Assembly (NCBI RefSeq): GCF_009496005.1
Contig: NZ_WIBF01000013.1
Coordinates: 1-64,000, forward strand
Direction of reading: 5' to 3'
From: Tritonibacter litoralis
GTDB lineage: Bacteria > Pseudomonadota > Alphaproteobacteria > Rhodobacterales > Rhodobacteraceae
DNA: 64,000 nucleotides
Part shown: positions 37,230 through 47,213 of the stretch, piece after piece
Layout: each line of letters starts with the position of its first letter
Position numbering within the stretch: the first letter of the stretch is position 1
Position numbers and translations under genes: made by a program
Notes under the pieces: generated by a model
The model's input: only the letters and a program-made list of their open reading frames with translations
Database searches by the model: none
Told to the model about the DNA's origin: nothing

Positions 37230-37367
37230 GACAAGAGGTTAAATAAGTGTACTTGGCCTTGCAAAATCTGCATGACGGCTATTCCGAAGCGGGCCTACCG
37301 CTGGTACGAAAGGTCAGCTATGTTGTCTCACAAGGGGAGGATATCACTGAATTAGGAGAGATATCCA

Positions 37368-37586
37368 ATGGCAACTCTAGCAACTGCAAACACCCGCCTG
37401 AACTTTTCGGTCTTGCTGAAACCGTTTGCGGCCGTGGGCAAGTTTCTGGTCACACTGGCCGAACAGGACGCACGTATGAAAGCCCTGCGCGCTTTGATGG
37501 CGATGACCGACGAAGAGCTCGCAGAGCGCGGTCTGAAGCGCGAAGACATCGTCCAGCACGTATTTGCGGACAAGTATTACATTTGA
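37368..37586 (+). CDS. DUF1127 small protein inside the urease operon
   Basis: A 72-residue protein with a DUF1127-type C-terminus: ALMAMTDEELAERGLKRED then IVQHVFADKYYI. DUF1127 proteins are short, basic-to-acidic helical proteins common in alphaproteobacteria; some bind RNA and affect phosphate or nitrogen-related RNA turnover, but most are uncharacterised. The N-terminal part holds a hydrophobic helix (SVLLKPFAAVGKFLVTLAE). A good shine-dalgarno (ttaggagag) precedes it. It lies in the 385-nt gap between ureC and ureE. The 138 nt before it hold no other supported feature. Confidence 0.75.
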   Translation: MATLATANTRLNFSVLLKPFAAVGKFLVTLAEQDARMKALRALMAMTDEELAERGLKREDIVQHVFADKYYI

Positions 37587-37614
37587 GTTTGGATGATCAT
37601 ACGGGGTGCGGCAA

Positions 37615-38109
37615 ATGACCGTGCCTCAGATGATCGCACAAACGTATCACGGTCACGCTCACCAAGACCCGGTGGACCGTGTGATTTTGGACTATGAGGC
37701 CCGTTTCCTGCGCCGCAAGGTTCTAATGACTGAGAGTGGCGAACGTCTGTTGGTGGATTTGCAACAGACAACATCGCTAGATCACGGTGGCGTTTTGATA
37801 ACGCAGGCCGGAGATGAGATAGAAGTCGCAGCCGCAGCAGAACCGCTGTTGGAAATTCGCGCATCGCACCTGACGCGTATCGCTTGGCATGTGGGCAACA
37901 GACACACCCCATGCCAGATCGAGACGGACCGTCTATTGATCCAGCATGATCACGTCATTCGCGACATGCTGAAACTTTTGGGCGCTGAGGTTGCGGAGGT
38001 TGTTGAACCTTTTACGCCAGAAGGCGGAGCCTATGGGCATGGGCGCACCCATTCCCATGATCACGGCCACGGTCATGGGCCGGATGCCGGTCATACCCAT
38101 GAACATTGA
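37615..38109 (+). CDS. ureE: Urease accessory protein UreE (nickel metallochaperone)
   Basis: A 164-residue UreE. The N-terminal part has LDYEARFLRRKVLMTESGER and LLVDLQQTTSLDHGGVLIT, the central domain AWHVGNRHTPCQIE with the metal-binding His, and the C-terminus is a His-rich tail (HGRTHSHDHGHGHGPD) for nickel binding. UreE hands Ni to UreG. The ATG at 37615 is used; a GTG three codons earlier is also in frame. The 3' end overlaps ureF by 11 nt. Confidence 0.94.
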   Translation: MTVPQMIAQTYHGHAHQDPVDRVILDYEARFLRRKVLMTESGERLLVDLQQTTSLDHGGVLITQAGDEIEVAAAAEPLLEIRASHLTRIAWHVGNRHTPCQIETDRLLIQHDHVIRDMLKLLGAEVAEVVEPFTPEGGAYGHGRTHSHDHGHGHGPDAGHTHEH

Positions 38110-38743
38110 TAGCGCGCTTTTGGTACAGCAGTGGTTGTCGCCAGCCTTTCCAGTGGGGGCTTTTGCCTATTCCCATGGCATAGAAGGCGCGGTGGATGCA
38201 GGCTGGATTTCGGATGCGTCAGGCGTGCAAAGCTGGCTGGAGGACTTGCTGGCGTTTGGTGCGGGCCGCAGCGATCCTTTGTTCCTATCTGCAGCCTATA
38301 ACGCTGCGGATGCGCAGGCCTTGGCCACGATCGACGCCCAGGCGCTGGCTTTTCAACCTTCAAAAGAGCGCGCCTTTGAGATGACCCAACAGGGGGAGGC
38401 CTTTGTGCGCACATTGGCCGCCGTCTGGCAGGCGGATCTGGACGTGCGTTGTTACCCGGTGGCGCTGGGGGCAGCCGCTGCCGCCCATGACATCGCGCTT
38501 GAACTGGTTTTGCCGCTTTATCTTCAGGCCTTTGTGTCCAATCTGATTGCCGCCGCCCAGCGTTTGTTGCCGATCGGCCAGTCGCAGGGGCAGGACATTT
38601 TGCGTGCGTTGACACCGGCGATCCAGGCCTCCGCCAAACGTGGGATGACCGGTGATCTGTCCGAACTGGCCTCGGCCGGGTTTTTGGCGGATATTGCAGC
38701 AATGAAACATGAAACCCAATACTCAAGGATTTTCCGATCATGA
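38099..38743 (+). CDS. ureF: Urease accessory protein UreF
   Basis: The 214-residue UreF starts [20 protein letters not shown] and continues [17 protein letters not shown], the diagnostic UreF N-terminus. It is an all-helical protein that forms the UreDFG complex on apo-urease and gates nickel insertion. Longer in-frame starts exist inside ureE but lack UreF similarity. It overlaps ureE by 11 nt and ureG by 4 nt. Confidence 0.95.
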   Translation: MNIDSALLVQQWLSPAFPVGAFAYSHGIEGAVDAGWISDASGVQSWLEDLLAFGAGRSDPLFLSAAYNAADAQALATIDAQALAFQPSKERAFEMTQQGEAFVRTLAAVWQADLDVRCYPVALGAAAAAHDIALELVLPLYLQAFVSNLIAAAQRLLPIGQSQGQDILRALTPAIQASAKRGMTGDLSELASAGFLADIAAMKHETQYSRIFRS

Positions 38744-39372
38744 GCAGCATGAACGGCCCGCTTCGCATTGGCATTGGTGGCCCGGTTGGGGCTGGCAAGA
38801 CAACCTTGACTGCCAATCTGGCACGTCATTTTGCGCAGACACATTCCATTGGCGTGATCACCAATGACATTTATACCCAAGAGGACGCCGAAGCTCTGAT
38901 GCGGCTGCAGATCCTGCCGCAGGATCGGGTCATCGGGGTTGAAACCGGGGGCTGCCCGCATACGGCGATCCGCGAAGATGCATCGATCAATTTGGCCGCC
39001 GTGGCCGAGATGCAGAAAAGACATCCAGATCTTGATATGGTTCTGATTGAAAGCGGCGGCGATAATCTGTCGGCGACCTTTAGCCCCGAATTGGCCGATG
39101 TGACGCTATATGTGATCGACGTGGCGGCCGGTGAGGAAATCCCACGCAAAGGCGGGCCTGCGATCACGCGTTCGGACATCTTGATCATCAACAAAACGGA
39201 TCTGGCGCCCTATGTTGGTGCCTCGCTTGAGGTGATGGAGCGCGACGCCACCCGGATGCGCGCCGGTCGGCCGTTTGTGTTTTCAAGCCTGCGCCATGGC
39301 GAAGGGGTCCAAGAGATAGCAAAGCTTTTGGCAGATATCGGTGGGCTGCCAGCGGCACGGGGCGCAGCCTGA
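38740..39372 (+). CDS. ureG: Urease accessory GTPase UreG
   Basis: A 210-residue SIMIBI GTPase. The P-loop [10 protein letters not shown] is at residues 13-22 or so, followed by [37 protein letters not shown] with the metal-binding Cys-Pro-His, [19 protein letters not shown] and the NKTD specificity motif. UreG uses GTP to load nickel onto urease. It ends the operon, 25 nt from the convergent chemoreceptor gene. Confidence 0.97.
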   Translation: MSSMNGPLRIGIGGPVGAGKTTLTANLARHFAQTHSIGVITNDIYTQEDAEALMRLQILPQDRVIGVETGGCPHTAIREDASINLAAVAEMQKRHPDLDMVLIESGGDNLSATFSPELADVTLYVIDVAAGEEIPRKGGPAITRSDILIINKTDLAPYVGASLEVMERDATRMRAGRPFVFSSLRHGEGVQEIAKLLADIGGLPAARGAA

Positions 39373-39397
39373 AAGGTTCAGGCCGCAACCCGTCCCG

Positions 39398-42043
39398 TTA
39401 GGGCATCGCGCTGAGAAACGCCACGTCCTGGGCGTCCTCGCGCACAACCCGATCTGCAGAACCCACCTGAAAACGGTCGATGGCCGCCTGCATGGCTTGC
39501 GCCTCTTCGGACAGGCCCACGCTGGAATGGGTGACCCCTTGGCACAGCTGGTCGTTGGTCTTGGTCGTATTGTCGAGGCCGATCATGGCGTGGTTGATCG
39601 ATTGCAGATCGCCGGACTGTTCTTCGGCAGCAGCGGCGATTTCGCTCATCTGTTGCGCAGCGTGGGACACCGAGTCTGAAATCTCCCCAATGGCGCGACC
39701 CGTGCGTTGCACCAGTTCCGATCCCAGTTCCACTTGTTCGCTGCTCTCACGCACAAGCTGGGTGATCTCATTTGCGGCGTCTTTGGATTTATTGGCCAGC
39801 TGCCGCACCTCGGATGCCACAACGGCAAAACCTTTGCCCACCGTGCCCGCGCGCGCGGCCTCTACACCCGCATTCAGCGCCAAGAGATTGGTCTGTTGGG
39901 CGATCCCATCGATCACGCCGATGATCTGAGCGATTTTTTCCGAACTGCGCTGCAGATCCTGCATCGCTTTGATGGTGTCATCCACCACTTGGATGCTGGC
40001 GCTGGCTGTATCCTGCGCCTCTTTGACAGAGACTGAAACAGAACCGGACGCTTTGGCGGTGTTGCTGATGGAGCCCGACAAACGGCTGAGTGAGGCGGCC
40101 GTATCTGCCAATGTATCTGCGGTTTCTCCGGATTTCTGCGACAAATCCTGTGCGACGGTCGAAATCTCGGCACTGTTGCCAACAATGGAGCGTCCGCTGT
40201 TTGACACCATACGCACCGAGTCTTCGAGACGTTCAACAGCCGCATTAAAATCGTCGCGCAGCTTTTTATAAGCCCCTTCCAGCTCGGCCGTGACCCGCAC
40301 GGTCAGATCCCCTTCGGACAGGCGTTCAAGACCTGTGGCCAGCGAGTCGACAGCCAGAGATTGCTGCGCCTGTCGTGCCTCACGCTCCGCATTGGTGCGG
40401 GCCTCACTTTCTTCTTTTTCAACAAGCCCGTCGCGGAACACGGTGAGGGCACGAGCAATACGCACAATCTCGGTGCCAGAGCGATTGAACTTCTCAACCG
40501 GGCGCATATCTCCACCTGCAAGACGTTCTGTTGTTTCACTCAACCGGACCAATGGTCGCAGAATGAACAACTGTGTCGCGATCAGGCCAAGAACAATAAC
40601 CACCATCGAGATGACCAAAATGGCGTTCAAACGGTCAGAAGCAAAGCCGACATCGCCAGAAATCGCAGTTGCGATCTGACTGATCTCCTCCCGGCTTGTT
40701 TGGCTCAGGTGAGTGGCAGTTTCTGCAATTGCGGTCATCGCCGAGGCTGCGGACAGTGACGCAGCTCGCGCAGCATCTCGCGAGTCCAGCGCATAAATTT
40801 TGGTGTCTAGCAATCCACCTTCGGCTACCAACGCGTCGATCTTAGCTTTTGCATCTTGGCGCAGCACAACTTCGGCCTTGTTGATTTCTTTTAGGAGCCC
40901 CTTGTACAGGCCAGGCAAACGCTTACCCATCTTGTGCGCGGCTTCCTGGTTGTCGGCCACTGCAACTTCAAGCGATGTCGACCGCAGCAACCCCAAACGG
41001 TTGTTGATGTTCAGGAGCTGTAACAAGTTGCTCACTTCATTGCCAAACAGATCGTTTGTTGCTTCCAGATTTGCTGCCCCGACATGTTCGGATGCAAATT
41101 GTAGCATCGTCATCATTCTGTCGATCTGGCTGGACAGCTCATCATCAGCTTTGAATTGCTGCACCTCAGCGTCATGCAGCAACGTGAAATGGGTGCGGTT
41201 TGCAGACTGAATAAGCTGTTGCCATGCGTTTACAGACGCTTGTGTCTCCTCCAGTGGGCTGCGGATCGCGGGGTGGCCCAGCACATTTTGCAAACTCGCT
41301 CGTGTTAGTTCGAGATGGTCTTCGGCTGTTTTGATCCGTGCTGTACGCTCTTGCTCGGATTGCGCGGTTTCAATTTCGAGCGCATCAACAGCTAAAAGCG
41401 CCAGATCGGTTCGCAGTTGCATTATCATTTGAACGGCAGCGAACTCTCGCTCAACCATATTGCTCAGCGAGCTGTCCATATATTCGACAATTTCGCGACT
41501 GCTGCTGCGCATACGGACCTTGGCGTCTTGGGCCGCACGGGCCAATTGGCTTTGGGCAGCCAGTGTTGCCTGTGATAGACCGTTCACCTGTTCGCGGATG
41601 TCCAAGGCAGCTTGGAACTCACGACTTCGGTTCTCCACCAGGGACTTCAATGCTGCATTCACAGTAGTCAACTGTGCATGAAAATCTTGGGTCTCGTCGC
41701 TTTGCAACTTGGGGAGAACTTCTTCGATCAGGTGCAAGGCTTCTGCTTCTCCGGAATGAGCCGCTTGCAGCGCTTCATCGTTCGAGGCTAAAAGTAGGCT
41801 GATCAACGCCTTTTGCGCTTGACTGACGGCTTCGCCTACATCCGAAGTCTGCGCCAGCGTAGGCAGGCGTTTTTCGGTCAGATCGCCAACATTTGTTGTA
41901 ATCCGGTCAAAGGCCGAGGTGATCATCAGGCTACCGATGGCGGACGTGGTGCCCATGGCAAGGAGTATCAAGAAGATCTTTGCGCCGATGCTGCCGAGCG
42001 CTCGCACAAGCCAGCTGTCTTGGGACAATAATTTTACAGTCAT
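39398..42043 (-). CDS. Methyl-accepting chemotaxis protein with large sensor region
   Basis: This 881-residue chemoreceptor has one membrane span at about 18-42, a very long periplasmic region of some 430 residues that is almost all helical, a second span at about 473-497, a HAMP domain at 495-548 ([17 protein letters not shown]), a second HAMP-like segment at 566-618 ([13 protein letters not shown]) and a signalling domain to about 860. The signalling tip contains [20 protein letters not shown]. The sensor region is twice the usual size and fits a helical-bimodular type; the ligand is unknown. No CheR-tethering pentapeptide is seen at the C-terminus. No che genes are nearby. Codon use in the sensor half is AT-richer than neighbouring genes. 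Confidence 0.9.
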   Translation of the reverse strand: MTVKLLSQDSWLVRALGSIGAKIFLILLAMGTTSAIGSLMITSAFDRITTNVGDLTEKRLPTLAQTSDVGEAVSQAQKALISLLLASNDEALQAAHSGEAEALHLIEEVLPKLQSDETQDFHAQLTTVNAALKSLVENRSREFQAALDIREQVNGLSQATLAAQSQLARAAQDAKVRMRSSSREIVEYMDSSLSNMVEREFAAVQMIMQLRTDLALLAVDALEIETAQSEQERTARIKTAEDHLELTRASLQNVLGHPAIRSPLEETQASVNAWQQLIQSANRTHFTLLHDAEVQQFKADDELSSQIDRMMTMLQFASEHVGAANLEATNDLFGNEVSNLLQLLNINNRLGLLRSTSLEVAVADNQEAAHKMGKRLPGLYKGLLKEINKAEVVLRQDAKAKIDALVAEGGLLDTKIYALDSRDAARAASLSAASAMTAIAETATHLSQTSREEISQIATAISGDVGFASDRLNAILVISMVVIVLGLIATQLFILRPLVRLSETTERLAGGDMRPVEKFNRSGTEIVRIARALTVFRDGLVEKEESEARTNAEREARQAQQSLAVDSLATGLERLSEGDLTVRVTAELEGAYKKLRDDFNAAVERLEDSVRMVSNSGRSIVGNSAEISTVAQDLSQKSGETADTLADTAASLSRLSGSISNTAKASGSVSVSVKEAQDTASASIQVVDDTIKAMQDLQRSSEKIAQIIGVIDGIAQQTNLLALNAGVEAARAGTVGKGFAVVASEVRQLANKSKDAANEITQLVRESSEQVELGSELVQRTGRAIGEISDSVSHAAQQMSEIAAAAEEQSGDLQSINHAMIGLDNTTKTNDQLCQGVTHSSVGLSEEAQAMQAAIDRFQVGSADRVVREDAQDVAFLSAMP

Positions 42044-42164
42044 CGTAGGCCATCCTCGGTCGAAAAAGGTGTCGATTCAATGAAACAAGGAGCTGCTGAA
42101 ATTCAGCTTTTCTGAATTGATGCCGAGGAGTCGTAAATTTTCCGTCTAAAGTGCAAAACTGTCG

Positions 42165-42204
42165 GGTCGCGAAAACGAAAATTGGCCGGGAAACTCCGGC
42201 CAAT
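42165..42204 (-). terminator. Rho-independent terminator of zwf-edd-eda
   Basis: On the minus strand, after the eda stop, a 9-bp perfect stem (attggccgg with ccggccaat, 42181-42204, 6-nt loop) is followed by a T-rich tail (tttcgtttt). It lies 40 nt past eda. The rest of the 200-nt gap to the chemoreceptor start shows small competing hairpins near 42095-42116 and no gene. Confidence 0.8.
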
Positions 42205-42243
42205 CGTAAAAAATAGAACTTAGTTTTTATTTAGGTCACAAAA

Positions 42244-42894
42244 TCAGGCAGCAGACAGTTGACTTGCCTCAGCGGCTAAATCTTTGATTCCATCCCAATC
42301 ACCGGCTTTAACCAGGTTTTTGGGTGCAACCCAGCTTCCGCCTGCGCAGACTACATTTGGCAAGCTCAAATAATCCATCGCGTTTTGCGGGCTGACGCCG
42401 CCTGTTGGGCAAAAACTGATCTGCGGCAGGGGCGCGCCGATGGCTTTGAGGGCGGGCGCGCCACCGGATGCTTCGGCGGGAAAGAACTTGAGCATGTCAT
42501 AGCCACGCTCCAGCAGAGCCATCGCCTCGGATGCGGTGGCAGCACCTGGTAGCATCGGCAGTCCACAGGCTTCGGCCGCATCCAGCAGCTTCGCGGTTGC
42601 ACCGGGGGACACGCCAAACATTGCGCCGGCCTCGACCGCTGCCTCAACATCCGCAGGCGTGACCAAAGTACCCGCGCCAACCACGCCGCCTTCGACCTGC
42701 GCCATCTCGCGGATGACATCCAGCGCCGCATCTGTGCGCAGGGTGACTTCCAGCGCGGGCAGGCCACCGGCCACGAGCGCTTCAGCCAGAGGGCGGGCAT
42801 CGGCCACGTCATCGACCACCAGAACCGGGACAATGGGGGCCAGGCCGCACAGGTTACGGGTCTGTTTGCTGGCTTCTTGGGGGGTGATGGGCAT
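42244..42894 (-). CDS. eda: 2-dehydro-3-deoxy-6-phosphogluconate (KDPG) aldolase
   Basis: A 216-residue class I aldolase. Glu49 lies in GLPALEVTLRT and the Schiff-base Lys136 in MLKFFPAEA; GAGTLVTPADVEAAVEAGA and CPTGGVSPQNAMDYL complete the KDPG aldolase pattern. It splits KDPG to pyruvate and glyceraldehyde-3-phosphate, the last step of the Entner-Doudoroff pathway. It follows edd by 5 nt in the same operon and is the last gene before a strong terminator. Confidence 0.96.
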   Translation of the reverse strand: MPITPQEASKQTRNLCGLAPIVPVLVVDDVADARPLAEALVAGGLPALEVTLRTDAALDVIREMAQVEGGVVGAGTLVTPADVEAAVEAGAMFGVSPGATAKLLDAAEACGLPMLPGAATASEAMALLERGYDMLKFFPAEASGGAPALKAIGAPLPQISFCPTGGVSPQNAMDYLSLPNVVCAGGSWVAPKNLVKAGDWDGIKDLAAEASQLSAA

Positions 42895-42899
42895 GGGTT

Positions 42900-44708
42900 T
42901 TACACTCCAAATACGCTTGCGCCTTTGTCCGCAGCTGCAACGCTGCGACGGAAGGCTTGGAACAGGTCGCGGCCAGTGCCAAATTCATTGGCCGACAGAT
43001 CCGCAGTGACAGCGGCGCGGTCCAGAACGCCCTCTGTCAAGATCTCCAGCACGCCATTGGGCGCGTCCAGCCGCACGATATCGCCGTCTTGCAGCTTGGA
43101 AATTGGTCCGCCGTCCAACGCTTCGGGCACAACATGGATTGCGGCGGGGACTTTGCCAGAGGCACCCGACATCCGGCCATCTGTGACCAGCGCGACTTTC
43201 TTACCTTGCCCCTGCAGGATCGACAGCATTGGCGTCAGCGAATGCAGCTCGGGCATGCCATTGGCTTTGGGGCCCTGGAAGCGCACAACAACAATCACGT
43301 CATCGGTCAATTCACCGGCTTTGAACGCAGCTTTCACCTCATCCTGATCGTGGAAGACGCGAACAGGGGCTTCGACCACCTGATGTTCCTCAGCCACAGC
43401 CGATATCTTGATGACCCCGGTGCCCAGCTTGCCGGTCAGGCGTTTCAGCCCGCCGGTTTTCTGGAATGCATTTGTGGCCGGACGGGCGATCGCCTCGTTC
43501 AGGCTGGTGTTGGTGCCGCGTCGCCAGGTCAACCCGTCCTCGGACAGGAAGGGTTCCATGACGTAATTCTCAAGCCCTTCGCCCGCCACCGTTTTGGTGT
43601 CCGGATGCAGGAAGCCTGCGCCCAGCAATTCACCGATCAGGTAACCGAGGCCGCCTGCGGCGTGGAAATGGTTCACATCCGCCAGACCGTTTGGATAAAC
43701 GCGCGCCAACAACGGCACCACATCCGACAGATCCGAGAAGTCCTGCCAATCCAGAATGATCCCACCCGCGCGCGCCATGGCGATCAGGTGAATGAGCAGA
43801 TTGGTCGAGCCCCCCGTGGCCATCAGCCCGGTGATCCCGTTGACAAAGGCTTTCTCGTCCAGCACGTCGCAGACCGGCGTATAATTGTTGCCAAGCGCAG
43901 ACAAAGACAGAGCCCGGCGCACGCCTTCCTCGGTCAGCGCATCGCGCAGCTCGGTGCCTGGATTGATGAAAGAGGAACCGGGAAGATGCAGCCCCATGAA
44001 CTCCATCAGCATCTGGTTGGTGTTGGCGGTGCCATAGAATGTGCAGGTGCCCGGCCCGTGATAGGATCCCATCTCGGACTTCAACAGCTCATCCCGGCCA
44101 ATCTCCCCTTTGGCAAAGGCTTGGCGGGTTTTGGCTTTTTCATCGTTGGAAATACCAGAGGTCATTGGCCCCGCAGGCAGGAAGACGGCTGGCACATGGC
44201 CAAAGGACTGTGCGCCGATCACCAGGCCCGGCACGATCTTGTCACAGACACCCAAATAGACAGAGGCGTCAAAGACATTATGCGACATCGCCACACCCGC
44301 GGCCATTGCAATCACATCGCGGGAGAACAGCGACAATTCCATGCCGGCCTCGCCCTGGGTGACCCCATCGCACATGGCCGGAACGCCACCCGCCACTTGT
44401 GCGGTGCCGCCGATCTTGCGCACTGCGTCGCGGATCCGCTGGGGGTATGTTTCAAACGGTTGGTGCGCAGACAGCATGTCATTATAGGCGGTGACAATAC
44501 CAAGGTGACCCGCGGTGCCTTCGGCCAGTTGCGCCTGATCCTCACCCGCGGCGGCATAGGCATGCGCCTGCCCCGAACAGCTGAGATGCGCGCGCGCGGG
44601 CCCTTTTTTCTGGGCCGCCTGCATGCGCTCCAGATAGGTGCCACGGGTGGTTTCACTGCGTGCGATGATCCGGTCGGTCACCGTTTTGACGGTTTGGTGC
44701 AAGCTCAT
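42900..44708 (-). CDS. edd: Phosphogluconate dehydratase
   Basis: A 602-residue IlvD/Edd family iron-sulfur dehydratase of normal length. It contains [34 protein letters not shown] (Cys ligand region), [20 protein letters not shown] and [20 protein letters not shown], which place it in Edd rather than dihydroxyacid dehydratase. It converts 6-phosphogluconate to KDPG. It sits between zwf and eda, 47 nt after zwf. Confidence 0.96.
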   Translation of the reverse strand: MSLHQTVKTVTDRIIARSETTRGTYLERMQAAQKKGPARAHLSCSGQAHAYAAAGEDQAQLAEGTAGHLGIVTAYNDMLSAHQPFETYPQRIRDAVRKIGGTAQVAGGVPAMCDGVTQGEAGMELSLFSRDVIAMAAGVAMSHNVFDASVYLGVCDKIVPGLVIGAQSFGHVPAVFLPAGPMTSGISNDEKAKTRQAFAKGEIGRDELLKSEMGSYHGPGTCTFYGTANTNQMLMEFMGLHLPGSSFINPGTELRDALTEEGVRRALSLSALGNNYTPVCDVLDEKAFVNGITGLMATGGSTNLLIHLIAMARAGGIILDWQDFSDLSDVVPLLARVYPNGLADVNHFHAAGGLGYLIGELLGAGFLHPDTKTVAGEGLENYVMEPFLSEDGLTWRRGTNTSLNEAIARPATNAFQKTGGLKRLTGKLGTGVIKISAVAEEHQVVEAPVRVFHDQDEVKAAFKAGELTDDVIVVVRFQGPKANGMPELHSLTPMLSILQGQGKKVALVTDGRMSGASGKVPAAIHVVPEALDGGPISKLQDGDIVRLDAPNGVLEILTEGVLDRAAVTADLSANEFGTGRDLFQAFRRSVAAADKGASVFGV

Positions 44709-44755
44709 TTGGGGGCCTTTTCAAACTGAGAGGTGCCTGAAGTACACATGTCTGG

Positions 44756-46207
44756 TTATCTCCCGATTTCGCGCCAGCGACGTTCGTCACGGTGCATCAG
44801 CAACAGGGAATCATCGGGGCCTGAGCCACCTTGGTCATAAAGCTGGGGGGCTTTGCCGTTGTCCGCGAACCCATCGATGATCGGATCTGCCCAGGCCCAG
44901 GCGGCCTCAACCTCATCGCCGCGCATAAACAGCGTCTGGTTGCCGCGAATGACATCCATGATCAGCCGTTCATATGCATCCTGCGGACGGCCCGCTTCGG
45001 GCAGGCTGTCGGCAAATGTCATGTCCAACTTGGCCGTGGTCAGGCGCATGCCACCGGGACCGGGATCCTTGATCGTGGTGTGAAGCGTAATGCCTTCATC
45101 CGGTTGCAGACGAATGACCAGCACATTGCCTGCCACCGGGTGGCCCGCCTCAAAGATGTTATGGGGCGGGTCGCGGAAAAACACCGCAATCTCAGAGGAA
45201 CGCTGCCGCAGGCATTTGCCGGTACGCAGATAAAACGGCGTGCCAGCCCACCGCCAGTTCGCGACCTCGACTTTCATGGCGACAAAGCTCTCGGTGGTGC
45301 TGTCCGGGTCGCCTGCATGATCGTGGTAGCTGTCACCACCTTCGCGTGCGCGATACTGACCACGCGCGATATCATCCTGGGTGACGGGATTAAGCGCCTC
45401 GATCACCTTCAGCTTTTCGTTGCGCACCGCATTGGGTGTAAACCGGGCCGGTGGCTCCATCGCCGTGAGGCACAAAAGCTGCATCAGGTGGTTCTGCACC
45501 ATATCGCGCATCGCGCCAGATTTGTCGTAATACTCGCCTCGGCCAGCCACATCGATGCTTTCGGCGACGGTGATCTGGACGTGATCAATCTGCGACGAGT
45601 TCCACAAGGGCTCAAACAGCGAATTGGCAAAGCGCAGCGCCATCAGGTTCTGCACGGTTTCTTTGCCCAGATAGTGGTCAATGCGATAGATCTGATGCTC
45701 TTCGAAATGCGCGCTCAGCGCGGCGTTCAAGGCTTTGGCTGTGGCCAGATCATTGCCAAAGGGTTTTTCGACCACCACGCGGCTGTCATCGGTGGCGATG
45801 CCGGTGGTTTTCAAACGGCCCGCGATATCGGCAAAAAGCCCCGGTGCAACCGACAGGTAAAAGGCGCGCACCACATCGTCGCGGAGATGTTCACCCAGCT
45901 CGGTCCAACCATTTTCACTTTTGGCATCAATCGCCACGTAGTCCAGAATATCCAGAAAGGCTTTGATATTGTCGGCGCTGGTGTCTTCGGGATGTGCGAA
46001 TTCATTCAACGCCTTGGCCACAAGGTCACAGAACGCGGCCCGGTCCATTTCGCTGCGGGATGCGCCGATGACACGGCTGTTATGGTCAAACTGGCCGATG
46101 ATGAACCTGTGAAACAGGCTTGGCAGGATTTTGCGACGCGCCAGATCTCCGGTCGCGCCGAACAGCACCAGATCAAAGGAGTCTACAGGGATAACGCGTG
46201 ATACCAT
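44756..46207 (-). CDS. zwf: Glucose-6-phosphate 1-dehydrogenase
   Basis: A 483-residue G6PDH. The nucleotide-binding FGATGDLARRK is at 16-26 and the active-site signature YRIDHYLGKETVQNL is present, along with VVVEKPFGNDLATAKALN. It oxidises glucose-6-phosphate to 6-phosphogluconolactone with NADP or NAD. It leads the zwf-edd-eda operon on the minus strand. The lactonase gene (pgl), often placed between zwf and edd, is not in the window. The ATG at 46207 gives the normal N-terminus. Confidence 0.97.
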   Translation of the reverse strand: MVSRVIPVDSFDLVLFGATGDLARRKILPSLFHRFIIGQFDHNSRVIGASRSEMDRAAFCDLVAKALNEFAHPEDTSADNIKAFLDILDYVAIDAKSENGWTELGEHLRDDVVRAFYLSVAPGLFADIAGRLKTTGIATDDSRVVVEKPFGNDLATAKALNAALSAHFEEHQIYRIDHYLGKETVQNLMALRFANSLFEPLWNSSQIDHVQITVAESIDVAGRGEYYDKSGAMRDMVQNHLMQLLCLTAMEPPARFTPNAVRNEKLKVIEALNPVTQDDIARGQYRAREGGDSYHDHAGDPDSTTESFVAMKVEVANWRWAGTPFYLRTGKCLRQRSSEIAVFFRDPPHNIFEAGHPVAGNVLVIRLQPDEGITLHTTIKDPGPGGMRLTTAKLDMTFADSLPEAGRPQDAYERLIMDVIRGNQTLFMRGDEVEAAWAWADPIIDGFADNGKAPQLYDQGGSGPDDSLLLMHRDERRWREIGR

Positions 46208-46604
46208 GGTTCAGCTTCTCGCCTTTCTCGAGTGGCAACAAAGGGTTGCTCTGGTTTTCCGTCCGATCGCCCAAGTGATGCTTTGCACTTTTGCGCCGAC
46301 ATGTGGATCATAACACGACGCCCAAGAAGAGGGTCACAAATGTTTCCCTAGTAGCGCGAATCAGTTTCGGAACTCTTGCTGCATTGGTAGCGCTAACGGA
46401 ATTAAAAGTAACCACAAAAATAAATCATCTTTGGGCCAATGCGATTGGGCGTGGGGCAAACACAACCCGGTGGTTTCGCGACGAAACGCGTTGCATCCAT
46501 GACGCGCGCAATCCAGGCAACAGATTCCCCTTGGATTGGGGGCTGCAGACATTGCTTATGTGCCTTAAATGGTTATCTGTGGACCATAGCGATTGAAAAT
46601 ACTC
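46208..46604. promoter_or_regulatory. Divergent control region zwf / DUF4178 operon
   Basis: A 397-nt gap without a gene. Two related sites, agtagcgcgaat (46350-46361) and ggtagcgctaac (46386-46397), carry the central AGCGCT-like core seen in many LacI-family operators; the second has a perfect 8-bp palindrome tagcgcta. They are 36 bp apart. A minus-strand -10-like TATGAT is at 46307-46312 with weak -35 candidates near 46331-46339. A sugar-responsive LacI-type control of zwf-edd-eda fits, but is inferred. Confidence 0.4.
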
Positions 46605-47213
46605 ATGATTGAATTTCAATGTCCCAACTGCGGCAGTCCTGTCGCCCCCGCCTTTAAGCAGGTCAAAATGGTGACCTGTGACTCCTGCGGATCCTCTCTG
46701 TTCCTGTCCGATCAGGCCAGCCGCTTGGCCGGAGAGCAGGGGGTCATGCACGACCACCCGCAACTTTTTGGGTTGGGCGATCACATTCGCCTTGGCTCTG
46801 ACAGCTATCACATCGTGGGTCACGCGCGGTTTTCCTATGGGCGCGGTACATGGGATGAATTCTGCGCTCTGGACCCGGACGGACAAGTGGCCTGGATCTC
46901 ACTGGATGAGGGGGATGTGGTCCTGCAGCAGGAAATCCCGCCCGCCAAATGGCCCCGGTTTGACGGCTATCTCAAGCTGGGGCAGCAGATCGAGTTTCTG
47001 AGCGAACGCTTTACGGTGGTTGAGCTTGCAGGGGCGGAATGTGTTGCCTTGCGCGGCAGTTTTGATGAGCCGCTGGCCGTGGGCCAGAGCTATGATTACA
47101 TCAACCTTCAAGGTCACATGGGCAGCCTGTTGTCCGCCGAAATCGAGGGCGATCAGCAGGATTGGTATCTGGGCCGCTGGTATGATCCCTTTGAGGTTGA
47201 GGTGCACAGATGA
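46605..47213 (+). CDS. DUF4178 protein with N-terminal zinc ribbon
   Basis: A 202-residue soluble protein starting MIEFQCPNCGSPVAPAFKQV with a zinc ribbon (Cys6, Cys9, Cys25, Cys28), followed by a beta-rich DUF4178 domain (LGSDSYHIVGHARFSYGRGT, then EFCALDPDGQVAWISLDEG). The family is uncharacterised. It is the first gene of a five-gene operon with a second DUF4178 protein, a tiny membrane protein, DUF350 and a spermidine-synthase-like protein; it overlaps the next gene by 4 nt. The start at 46605 is the first ATG; a TTG 12 nt upstream is in frame. Confidence 0.75.
   Translation: MIEFQCPNCGSPVAPAFKQVKMVTCDSCGSSLFLSDQASRLAGEQGVMHDHPQLFGLGDHIRLGSDSYHIVGHARFSYGRGTWDEFCALDPDGQVAWISLDEGDVVLQQEIPPAKWPRFDGYLKLGQQIEFLSERFTVVELAGAECVALRGSFDEPLAVGQSYDYINLQGHMGSLLSAEIEGDQQDWYLGRWYDPFEVEVHR

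Noticed and set aside
37247-37618. A GTG-start frame of 123 codons overlapping the DUF1127 gene in another frame
   Set aside because: DUF1127 is recognisable with a good ribosome binding site; the overlapping frame has no features.
42957-44729. A 590-codon plus-strand frame opposite edd, and one opposite zwf (44831-46201)
   Set aside because: The dehydratase and G6PDH on the other strand are unmistakable; the antisense products resemble nothing.
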